A stretch of DNA of 5,935 nucleotides, from positions 1 to 5,935 of the forward strand of contig RZYD01000155.1 of assembly GCA_009930445.1 (NCBI GenBank). Reading direction: 5' to 3'. A model generated the notes under the pieces. It ran no database searches. It saw only the letters and a list, made by a program, of their open reading frames with translations, and had not been told where the DNA came from. The translations under genes and the position numbers were made by a program. Source of the stretch: Bacteroidia bacterium. Its GTDB lineage: Bacteria; Bacteroidota; Bacteroidia; Bacteroidales; BM520. Within the stretch, counting starts at the first letter, position 1. Each line of letters opens with the position of its first letter. Positions 1-5,935 of the stretch are shown here, piece by piece.

Positions 1-61
1 CGAGCATAAAATCAACCTTTTCGGTATGGGCCTGATTATATACGATAAAAACAGCTTTCAT
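1..61 (-). CDS. PII-like, PG0541-type transporter-associated protein (N-terminus only, cut by window edge)
   Basis: Only the first 20 codons lie in the window: ATG at 61-59, reading MKAVFIVYNQAHTEKVDFML, open to the edge. The start MKAVFIxYNQAxTExVxxML is one I recognise from the small (about 100 aa) proteins encoded directly after RND pump genes in Bacteroidota. They are typified by PG0541 of Porphyromonas gingivalis and have a ferredoxin-like fold related to PII signalling proteins. The MKAVFIVYN stretch would be the first beta strand, and the helix follows. The start codon is 2 bases after the permease stop (TAA-TT-ATG) with no separate ribosome binding site, so translation is probably coupled to the pump gene. 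The likely role, inferred from context only, is to sense a ligand or modulate the pump from the cytoplasm; I know of no established biochemical function. The family call rests on 20 residues plus position. Confidence 0.72.
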   Translation of the reverse strand, partial: MKAVFIVYNQAHTEKVDFML

Positions 62-63
62 AA

Positions 64-3000
64 TTAAGATTTTTTAGCCTCAGCGAGGACATTATTCATA
101 AACTCATACCTGGAATGGACGCTTTTCATTTTATTACGTTCGCCTCTGCGAGAGAACATACTGTAAACAACGGGCACTAAAATCAAGGTAACCAGGGTAG
201 AAAAAACCAAGCCACCGATAACGGCAATACCCATTGGGCTCCAAATTTCGGAACCTTCACCGGTACTGAGTGCCAAAGGCAACATCCCCAGAATTGTAGT
301 TAAACTCGTCATCAAAACCGGCCTCAAACGAGAACGCCCGGCGACAGAGATGGCTTCATTGAGGGCCAAACCTCTATCGCGCATCAGGTTAATATAATCA
401 ACCAGTACAATGGCATTTTTCACTACAATGCCAATCAGCATAATAGCCCCCAGGGCTGAGATCGCACTCAGGGTAGTATTTGTAAGGTACAAGGCCAGAA
501 TAACCCCACTAAAGGAGAAAGGAATGGAAAACATAATAATAAAAGGCATCTTAAGGCTTTCGAACTGAGAGGCCATTACGATGTATACCAGCAGAAGGCT
601 AATCACCATCAGCAGGCCTAAATCCATAAAAGTCTCCTGTTGGTCTTCATAAGCTCCGCTAATTTGAACCATTACGTCGGGCGGCGTGTCGATCTGATTC
701 AATTCTTTCTGGATAGAGGCCACTAACTCACCCAGGGAAGTCTGAGAGGGTTTAGCTGTAACACTCACGATACGTTCACGGCGTTTTCGGTCAATACTGG
801 GTGGAGACCAGCTTTCCTGGATGGTGCCAATATCTTTTAGCCGCACCGTTTCACCCCGCTGGTTGGTGATAGCAATATTTTCAATATCGGTGATGGAATT
901 CCGGTACTCTTCCTCAAAACGGATGACCACATCGTATTCATCGCCAAATTCGCGGAAGCGTGTAGCTGTGAGCCCTTTAACCCGACCACGAAGCATCATG
1001 GCCACCCCTGACGTACTTAATCCATGCTGGGCCATTCGTTCCTGATCAAGAACCACCTGAAGTTCAGGTTTTGAATCATCGCGGCTGATATTAACATCGG
1101 TAGCACCGGGGAGAGATTTCATGCGGTCGGAAATTTCAGCAGCAACCTGATTAGTGGTATTGATATCATAGCCATAAATTTCCACTTCTACTTGCGTGCC
1201 ACCGCCAAATCCCATTCCGCTACTTGTTGTAACATCATAATTTACGATTTCAGGAATTTTATCCAGTTCTTTCCTCAACACATCGGCAATAGTCCATACA
1301 TCCCGTGTGCGCTCCTCCTGATCCACAAGCCGGATAGTGTAAGTGATAATATTCGATCCGGAAGCATTAAACAGAGCCATGAATCCCCCTCTGTCGTCAG
1401 CGCCGGCGGAGGTGGAGACGAGTTCAATTTCAGGTATTTCCCTTTCCAGAATATCATCCATCAACCGGGCAATTTTAATGGTTTCATCCACACGAATGCC
1501 CGATTGAAGTTCGATAGTGGCAGAAAAACTTCCTTCATCGGCCTCGGGCATAAATTCGGTACCAATGAATTTCACGAGAAACAGCGACCCAAAAAATATC
1601 ACGAGCGCGCCAATAAGCACATACCATTTCCTACGCAGGGCAAAACGGATGGATTGTTCATAAAACCCATCAAAACGATCCAGGAGCCTGATAATCGTAT
1701 TATCGTAACTAAACTTCCGCGGTTTATGATTTTTCGGGCGCAGACGCAACAGTTTGCTGGCAAGCATAGGCGTAATGGAAATAGCTGCAATCGTGGAAGT
1801 CACTACGGTAATAGACACAATTAATCCCAACTGACGGAACAACGTTCCGGTTAATCCGGAGACAAAAGTGAGGGGCATAAAAACAGCCACAACTGTAAGG
1901 GTAGTTACAATTACCGCGAGCCAGACTTCATTGGTAGCATAAATTGCTGCTTCGCGTGGTGTGCTACCCCGCTCAATATGTTTTGTAATATTTTCAAGCA
2001 CAACAATTGCATCATCCACAACCATTCCTATGGCAATAGAAAGGGAGGAAAGAGAAATAATGTTGATTGAATTTCCGCTAATGCGCAAATAGATAAAAGC
2101 AACAATGAGGGAAATCGGAATGGTAAGAATGACGATAAAAGTAGCGCGCCATCTTCCGAGAAAGAAAAGAATCACCAAAACCACAGCAATAGCGGCATAC
2201 AGAAGTGAGCTGGTAAGATTTTTTATGGAGCCCTGGATAAATTCGGATGAGTCCATAATTTTTTCGATAGTAACATCGGCGGGCAAAGACTTTTTAAGTT
2301 CTTCCAGCGATTCACGGACTTCGCGTGCTACACCAACGGTATTGGCTCCTGACTGTTTCTGAATCACCATTCGCAATCCGGTTTGGCCATTTATTTTTTC
2401 ATCTACGGTCATATCGCGAATTGTATCTTTCACGGTGGCGATATCGCGAAGATAAATCGTTTGGCCGTTGAAATTGCCCATAACGAGGTTTTCAATCACA
2501 TCACTACGGACAAATTCACCTTCGATACGCAAGGGATAATCGAGATAGCCCATTTCGATATTACCTGCCGGAAGGTCTAAATTTTCGGCCTGAATAACAG
2601 CGGCAACCTGTTCGACAGAAAGGTTATAGGCTTCCATGCGTAAGGGGTCGACATTAACCTGAATTTCGCGGCCCGGAGCACCCATAACACTGATTGAGCC
2701 GATTCCCTCAATCCGGTTAAGTGGATTTACGATACGTTCATCCAAAATTTTATCCAACCCGTAATAGCTCTCTTTCGCCGTAATGGCATAAAACATAATG
2801 GGCATCATTGAGCTGTTAAATTTAAAAAGCGAAGGCTTATCGGCGTCCTCGGGCAACATCTGTTCTGCAAAATTTAAGGCATCGCGTATGTCATTTGCTG
2901 CTTCATCGAGGTCGGTACCCCATTCAAATTCAATAAAAACAACCGAGGTATTATCCCGCGAAGTGGATGAGATTTCCTTTACATTATTCACCGTATTCAG

Positions 3001-3210
3001 GTTATCCTCAATCACACGGGTAATATTGGTTTCAATATCCGAAGCATTGGCGCCCGAGTAGGTGGTAAGAACCGACATGAAGGGGGCTTCAATTTCCGGA
3101 TAGAGATCCACAGGCAATTTAACCAGTGAATAAAGGCCAAGCACCATTAACGCAACAAATAACATTATGGTGGTAATTGGCCTCTTTACTGCGCTTCCAT
3201 ATATACTCAT
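64..3210 (-). CDS. RND-family efflux permease, HAE1 (AcrB/MexB-like) type, inner-membrane pump
   Basis: Proton-driven inner-membrane pump subunit of a tripartite efflux system. At 1048 aa it matches the usual full length (AcrB is 1049). The architecture is the duplicated RND plan: TM1 at about 12-30, first porter/docking loop at about 31-330, TM2-TM6 at about 333-483, TM7 at about 529-547, second periplasmic loop at about 548-860, and TM8-TM12 at about 862-1018. The proton relay is intact: D399-D400 in TM4 (GMVVDDAIVVLEN), K931 in TM10 (GIVVKNAIVLVDY), and R961 and T968 in TM11 (RLRPVLMTSL), matching AcrB D407/D408, K940, R971 and T978. The double Asp favours drug/hydrophobe export over the heavy-metal (CusA) branch. 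A glycine-rich stretch at about 664-671 lies where AcrB has a substrate-path loop. The start is supported by AAAGGA 7 bases upstream and by the cytoplasmic MSIYGSAVKRP before TM1, typical of the family. The gene lies 21 bases after the adaptor and 2 bases before the PII-like gene. A polar tail of about 30 residues follows TM12. The substrate is not predictable. Confidence 0.96.
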   Translation of the reverse strand: MSIYGSAVKRPITTIMLFVALMVLGLYSLVKLPVDLYPEIEAPFMSVLTTYSGANASDIETNITRVIEDNLNTVNNVKEISSTSRDNTSVVFIEFEWGTDLDEAANDIRDALNFAEQMLPEDADKPSLFKFNSSMMPIMFYAITAKESYYGLDKILDERIVNPLNRIEGIGSISVMGAPGREIQVNVDPLRMEAYNLSVEQVAAVIQAENLDLPAGNIEMGYLDYPLRIEGEFVRSDVIENLVMGNFNGQTIYLRDIATVKDTIRDMTVDEKINGQTGLRMVIQKQSGANTVGVAREVRESLEELKKSLPADVTIEKIMDSSEFIQGSIKNLTSSLLYAAIAVVLVILFFLGRWRATFIVILTIPISLIVAFIYLRISGNSINIISLSSLSIAIGMVVDDAIVVLENITKHIERGSTPREAAIYATNEVWLAVIVTTLTVVAVFMPLTFVSGLTGTLFRQLGLIVSITVVTSTIAAISITPMLASKLLRLRPKNHKPRKFSYDNTIIRLLDRFDGFYEQSIRFALRRKWYVLIGALVIFFGSLFLVKFIGTEFMPEADEGSFSATIELQSGIRVDETIKIARLMDDILEREIPEIELVSTSAGADDRGGFMALFNASGSNIITYTIRLVDQEERTRDVWTIADVLRKELDKIPEIVNYDVTTSSGMGFGGGTQVEVEIYGYDINTTNQVAAEISDRMKSLPGATDVNISRDDSKPELQVVLDQERMAQHGLSTSGVAMMLRGRVKGLTATRFREFGDEYDVVIRFEEEYRNSITDIENIAITNQRGETVRLKDIGTIQESWSPPSIDRKRRERIVSVTAKPSQTSLGELVASIQKELNQIDTPPDVMVQISGAYEDQQETFMDLGLLMVISLLLVYIVMASQFESLKMPFIIMFSIPFSFSGVILALYLTNTTLSAISALGAIMLIGIVVKNAIVLVDYINLMRDRGLALNEAISVAGRSRLRPVLMTSLTTILGMLPLALSTGEGSEIWSPMGIAVIGGLVFSTLVTLILVPVVYSMFSRRGERNKMKSVHSRYEFMNNVLAEAKKS

Positions 3211-3217
3211 TTTTCTA

Positions 3218-3223
3218 TCCTTT
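3218..3223 (-). promoter_or_regulatory. Shine-Dalgarno site of the RND permease gene
   Basis: On the minus strand AAAGGA is followed by 7 bases (TAGAAAA) and the ATG at 3210. This is a good match to the anti-Shine-Dalgarno sequence at normal spacing and supports the chosen start. It sits in the 21-base gap after the adaptor stop codon. Confidence 0.65.
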
Positions 3224-3231
3224 CATTAAAA

Positions 3232-4314
3232 TTATTGTGCAGATACTTCCACTTTATACCCATCGAGCAAGTTCACCTGGCCGGCGATGATGAGCTGGTC
3301 GCCAATATGTAGTTCGGGGGAAATCACCTCAATTTTATCATCAAAACGTTTTCCTGTTTCAACATTGATCCGATGTGCCACATGGTTTCGGTGCACAAAA
3401 ACAAAACGTTCATTGGTTCCTTCCTGTTGCAAAATTGCCTGAGCCGGAAGGACAATAGCGTCTTCTTCTCCCAAAGCCAGCTGAACCCGTGAAAACATGC
3501 CGGAACGGAGAATACGGCCAACATTGGGTACAGTAACCTCAACGGTGAAAGTGCGGGTAAGACTGTTAACAGTAGGATGGATCAGACTGACCTCGCCGGA
3601 GAAGATTTTATCGGGATAGGTATCACAAATCACCTGCGCCTTCATACCATTATACACCAGGGGGTAATACTTTTCAGATACATTTACGATGGCTTTAAGC
3701 GGGTTGATTTGCTGAAGGGTAACGATAGCGGCTTTTCCGGCCTGCGTATTGGGTGCACCACTGAAAAGTTCATTATCCTCGTAATATTTTCCGGTAACCA
3801 CGCCGGAAACAGGCGAAGTGAGCCGCGTATTTTTTTCCAAAAACTCCACATTACTTTCCAGGACTTGCAATTGCATTTTCACCTGATCGTATTGTTGCCG
3901 GGATACTCCGCCCACCTGGATCAGCGTATCGAGGCGGTTAAAATTCAGCCGGGCATCACCAAGTTGAATTTTTGCCTGAATCAACTGAGTGGGATCAAGT
4001 TCGGCTATCAGGTCACCCTGGGCCACTTCGTCGCCCACTTCCACATGAATTTTTTCAATTCGGCCGGGCTGAGCGGAGGCAAGATATACCTCTTCCCACG
4101 GGGTAAGCGTGGAGGTATAATCAATGGTGCGGGCAATACGTTCGGAGGCAATCGGCATTACTTTCACCGGATAAATTTTATCGGCGGAATTCACCGATTT
4201 TACTACCTGCGCTTCAGCCTCTTTCGACCCCTGTGCGCATTGTATAAAAAGAAGCCCGCTCAGCACAACAGCGGCTAAAAGAGCTGAAAAACGTATTAAT
4301 TTGATTGATTTCAT
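3232..4314 (-). CDS. RND efflux periplasmic adaptor (membrane-fusion protein, HlyD/AcrA family), probable lipoprotein
   Basis: Periplasmic adaptor linking the RND pump to the TolC-like channel; 360 aa, normal for the family. Residues 1-26 form a signal peptide (MKSIK, hydrophobic 8-24) ending in Cys26 (LLFIQC), followed by polar AQGSKEAEA. This suggests a lipoprotein, though Q at -1 is a poor lipobox. Residues 79-105 are the first lipoyl-like half (GRIEKIHVEVGDEVAQG). Residues 108-163 are a short alpha-hairpin with the turn near LIQVGGVSRQQYDQV. Residues 164-186 are the second lipoyl-like half (RLTSPVSGVVTGKYYED). The beta-barrel spans about 205-282, with the typical SLTRTFTVEV and LRSGMFSRVQL signatures, and the membrane-proximal domain is about 286-360 (IVLPAQAILQQEG onward). 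The hairpin is shorter than in AcrA, as expected for many Bacteroidota adaptors. The gene starts 11 bases after the outer-membrane gene and ends 21 bases before the permease gene, so it belongs to the same operon. The ATG is the only reasonable start, as no other start codon precedes the signal sequence. Confidence 0.95.
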   Translation of the reverse strand: MKSIKLIRFSALLAAVVLSGLLFIQCAQGSKEAEAQVVKSVNSADKIYPVKVMPIASERIARTIDYTSTLTPWEEVYLASAQPGRIEKIHVEVGDEVAQGDLIAELDPTQLIQAKIQLGDARLNFNRLDTLIQVGGVSRQQYDQVKMQLQVLESNVEFLEKNTRLTSPVSGVVTGKYYEDNELFSGAPNTQAGKAAIVTLQQINPLKAIVNVSEKYYPLVYNGMKAQVICDTYPDKIFSGEVSLIHPTVNSLTRTFTVEVTVPNVGRILRSGMFSRVQLALGEEDAIVLPAQAILQQEGTNERFVFVHRNHVAHRINVETGKRFDDKIEVISPELHIGDQLIIAGQVNLLDGYKVEVSAQ

Positions 4315-4320
4315 TCCTTT
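4315..4320 (-). promoter_or_regulatory. AAAGGA motif abutting the adaptor start codon
   Basis: On the minus strand AAAGGA runs straight into the ATG at 4314 with no spacer. The motif resembles a Shine-Dalgarno site, but the spacing is too short for normal pairing. Initiation here may depend on coupling to the upstream gene, whose stop is 11 bases away. It may be a chance match. Confidence 0.3.
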
Positions 4321-4325
4321 ATGTA

Positions 4326-5651
4326 TTAAATATTATTTAAAAGTTTATCTAACGCCAATTTTGCATTGATTACCTCCATCATAGCAGAAATATAATTATT
4401 CTCTGCCTGAAGATAATTATTGTTTGCCTGGGTAAGCTCGAGACTGGAGATAATGCCCTGTTCAAATTTCAAATTAAGGTTATCAAGGATACGTTTTGCC
4501 AGAAGCACATTTTCCTTTTCGCTTGAATATTTTTCAGCCGCATTTTTAAGATTGAATCTCAACTGACGTTCCTGCATGAGCATCTGCTCTTGCAGCATGG
4601 TACGCGTGGTGCGTGCTTTTTCCAACTCCACCTTAGCCTTGCTGATCTGCGCTCTGCGCTGTCCTCCGGCCAAAATCGGGATATCGAGCGACAGGCCAAG
4701 CATGGAGCTCGGGAACCAGCTTTGATCAAAGAGTTCATCCCCCTGCCCGCTCTGGTTATAGCTATAAAAGCCCGCCAGTGTAGGCAGTATCTGTGCTTTT
4801 TTTGCTTTAAGGCTCAATTCTGCCAGGTTTTCCTGTGTTTCCATCATTTGCATTTCGATATGATCAGCCGGAATAAAACGCTGTGCAAGCATTGTTTCTA
4901 CGCTGATTTGCTGCATGATATCCTCCAGTTTTTCGGTTAGCACCATTTGAGTTTCTATGGTAAGGCCCAACTGAAAACGAAGCAAGTTATAGTTTAACTC
5001 GATATTCCGCAACATACTGCGTTTTGTATTTTCCATCATGGTTAAAGTTACCTGAATCTGATCGACATCGGTAGCCTCCGCCATACCGGCAGCATACATG
5101 GTATTGGTCTGGAGAAGGGTTTTTTCCAGGTTCCTGATATTTCCCTCTATGATCTTCATCGCCTCTTCCGAAACGAGCGTGAGGTAATACGTATTCGCCA
5201 CCGATTCGCGGATATCTTTTTCCGTTTTTTCGAGGCCCTGTTCCGCCAGTTTCTGATAAACCTTTGCGGTTTGAACGCCAACGATAACCGGACCGTTAAA
5301 AAGAAGTTGGGAGGCCTGAACGCCCCAACTCGTATTAAATTGGGTACCAAACTGTATTTCAGCATAAGTGCCGGGAGGACCTCCGAACATTTCAGCTGGA
5401 ATAAGGGTGGTCATCAATTTCAGGTTATCGTTAAGACCCGCGCTGGCATTTACCTGAGGCAGGCCGGCAGAAAGTGTTTCCCATACCGATAGCTCCGCCG
5501 AATTCACATCATAACGGGCATTTTGCATCTGAAAATTATGCTCCATTGCAAAATCCTGTGCCTGCTGCAGGGAAAACTGCATCGTTTCCTGCGAAGCAAG
5601 AGTTCCCGCAAGCAGCAAACCAATCCCAAACATCACATACTTAATCTTCAT
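4326..5651 (-). CDS. TolC-family outer-membrane efflux protein
   Basis: Outer-membrane channel and exit duct of the tripartite pump; 441 aa, a usual size for Bacteroidota members. Residues 1-20 look like a signal peptidase I leader (MKIKYVMFGIGLLLAGTLAS, then QETM). There is no Cys near the cleavage site, so it is not lipidated. Two OEP repeats follow, roughly 25-230 and 255-440. Each has long amphipathic helices around a beta-hairpin segment: strands at about 64-120 (LPQVNASAGLN to VQASQLLFNG) and 289-330 (LPTLAGFYSYNQ to LDIPILAGG). The C-terminal helix pair carries the typical FEQGIISSLELTQANNNYL and NAKLALDKLL patterns. Methionine is frequent (25 of 441), with clusters at 267-270 and 352-359. 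It is the first complete gene of the pump operon, 99 bases after the TetR-like gene and 11 bases before the adaptor. Its leader is AT-rich without a Shine-Dalgarno, as is common in this phylum. The start is fixed by the signal peptide. Confidence 0.95.
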   Translation of the reverse strand: MKIKYVMFGIGLLLAGTLASQETMQFSLQQAQDFAMEHNFQMQNARYDVNSAELSVWETLSAGLPQVNASAGLNDNLKLMTTLIPAEMFGGPPGTYAEIQFGTQFNTSWGVQASQLLFNGPVIVGVQTAKVYQKLAEQGLEKTEKDIRESVANTYYLTLVSEEAMKIIEGNIRNLEKTLLQTNTMYAAGMAEATDVDQIQVTLTMMENTKRSMLRNIELNYNLLRFQLGLTIETQMVLTEKLEDIMQQISVETMLAQRFIPADHIEMQMMETQENLAELSLKAKKAQILPTLAGFYSYNQSGQGDELFDQSWFPSSMLGLSLDIPILAGGQRRAQISKAKVELEKARTTRTMLQEQMLMQERQLRFNLKNAAEKYSSEKENVLLAKRILDNLNLKFEQGIISSLELTQANNNYLQAENNYISAMMEVINAKLALDKLLNNI

Positions 5652-5750
5652 AGTGTATAAATTTAAATTTCATTAGATACCTGTGCATGGCTCCAACCGC
5701 CTGTTGTAGAAAGTTTTTTATAGCCACATGTTGATTCCCTGACCATTTTC
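5652..5750. other. Intergenic gap between the TetR-like gene and the pump genes
   Basis: These 99 bases separate the regulator stop from the TolC-like start. I see no hairpin followed by a T-run on the minus strand, so readthrough from the regulator gene is plausible. I could not find a convincing Bacteroidota promoter (TTTG about 20 bases before TAnnTTTG), so I call none. The half nearest the pump is very AT-rich. A 15-codon reading frame (ATG at 5688, stop at 5641) overlaps the TolC-like start out of frame and is probably chance. Confidence 0.5.
5659..5670. repeat. 12-base perfect AT palindrome before the TolC-like start
   Basis: AAATTTAAATTT reads the same on both strands and lies 7 bases before the ATG at 5651. 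It keeps the ribosome landing site A/T-rich and weakly structured, which suits initiation without a Shine-Dalgarno in Bacteroidota. It could also be part of a regulator site, but its low complexity makes chance likely. Confidence 0.35.
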
Positions 5751-5935
5751 TTACCTGTTTTTTTCATCGATTCCCTCATGAATACTTTTTAACTTTTCAA
5801 AATTGCTTTCCACGATCTCCAACCCTTTTTCCGTGCAGAGGCCACGTAAAAAAGGGAAAAATATTGAACAGGCCACATCTTGCTTTGAAAACTCCATGCG
5901 ATCCTGAAAGTTTTTATCCGATACAACGGAAATTA
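5751..5935 (-). CDS. C-terminus of a probable TetR/AcrR-family transcriptional regulator (cut by window edge)
   Basis: An open frame enters from the right edge (first full codon at 5933) and ends at TAA 5753-5751, giving 60 residues. The piece is helical, with ISVVSDKNFQDRMEF, then SKQDVACSIFFPFLRGL, then CTEKGLEIVESNFEKLKSI and a polar tail. A hydrophobic FFxPFLRGL helix followed by a T-x-x-G-L-E-x-x-x-x-N-F-x-x-L helix resembles the last two helices of TetR-family ligand-binding domains. A TetR gene is the usual first gene of Bacteroidota tetR-tolC-adaptor-RND operons, which supports the call. The DNA-binding helix-turn-helix lies outside the window, so the family cannot be proven here. If correct, it would repress the pump operon and be released by a pump substrate. 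The frame ends in a normal stop with no sign of decay. Coding status is likelier than the family assignment. Confidence 0.6.
   Translation of the reverse strand, partial: ISVVSDKNFQDRMEFSKQDVACSIFFPFLRGLCTEKGLEIVESNFEKLKSIHEGIDEKNR

Noticed and set aside
1192..1824. 210-codon plus-strand open frame opposite the RND gene
   Set aside because: It is antisense to a conserved permease region, shows low-complexity composition and no family signature. It is a shadow frame.
2411..2450. Direct repeat of atatcgcgaa, two copies about 30 bases apart
   Set aside because: It lies inside the RND coding frame and arises from similar codons for the two Arg-Asp pairs at about residues 255-267. Nothing suggests a separate element.
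64..3210. Heavy-metal (CusA-like) RND assignment
   Set aside because: TM4 carries the Asp-Asp pair (D399-D400) of drug-type pumps and TM10 has the matching Lys931. The overall layout fits HAE1 and not HME.
3577..4278. 233-codon plus-strand open frame opposite the adaptor gene
   Set aside because: It is fully antisense to a well-supported gene, its translation has no recognisable domain, and it is rich in His, Ile and Phe as expected from a mirrored frame.
5652..5750. Possible sigma-70-like promoter (TTGGAG and TATCTAAT)
   Set aside because: The boxes are only about 14 bases apart and do not match the Bacteroidota TTTG / TAnnTTTG consensus, so I do not call a promoter.

Overview
The window holds most of one minus-strand efflux operon, read from right to left. 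It looks like a Bacteroidota chromosome, probably Bacteroidales or a relative. The reasons are the gene order (TetR-like regulator, TolC-like outer-membrane protein, membrane-fusion protein, RND permease, small PII-like protein), the AT-rich leader without a Shine-Dalgarno at the first complete gene, and the moderate GC content. The same order, outer-membrane protein then adaptor then pump then small protein, is known from the Porphyromonas gingivalis PG0538-PG0541 (xepCAB) region. Placement below phylum is inference.

Layout in transcription order: (1) 5935-5751, the last 60 residues of a protein that resembles a TetR/AcrR ligand-binding domain. (2) 5750-5652, a 99-base gap with an AT-rich 12-base palindrome and no clear terminator or promoter. 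(3) 5651-4326, a TolC-family outer-membrane efflux protein of 441 aa. (4) 4314-3232, a periplasmic adaptor of 360 aa with a probable but atypical lipobox. (5) 3210-64, a complete RND permease of 1048 aa of the HAE1 (drug/hydrophobe) type, with its proton-relay residues intact. (6) 61-1, the first 20 codons of a small protein matching the start of the PG0541-type, PII-like transporter-associated family.

Together, items 3 to 5 form a full tripartite pump driven by the proton gradient. The permease takes substrate from the inner membrane or periplasm, the adaptor bridges the periplasm, and the TolC-like channel opens to the outside. The gaps between the complete genes are 11 and 21 bases, and the small last gene starts 2 bases after the permease stop, so a single transcript with coupled translation is likely. 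The TetR-like gene would be the local regulator. The substrate cannot be read from the sequence.

I see no frameshift, mobile element, tRNA, rRNA, CRISPR array or rho-independent terminator. The pump is an ordinary accessory or housekeeping system. The least understood parts are the PII-like partner at the left edge and the regulatory gap at 5652-5750.
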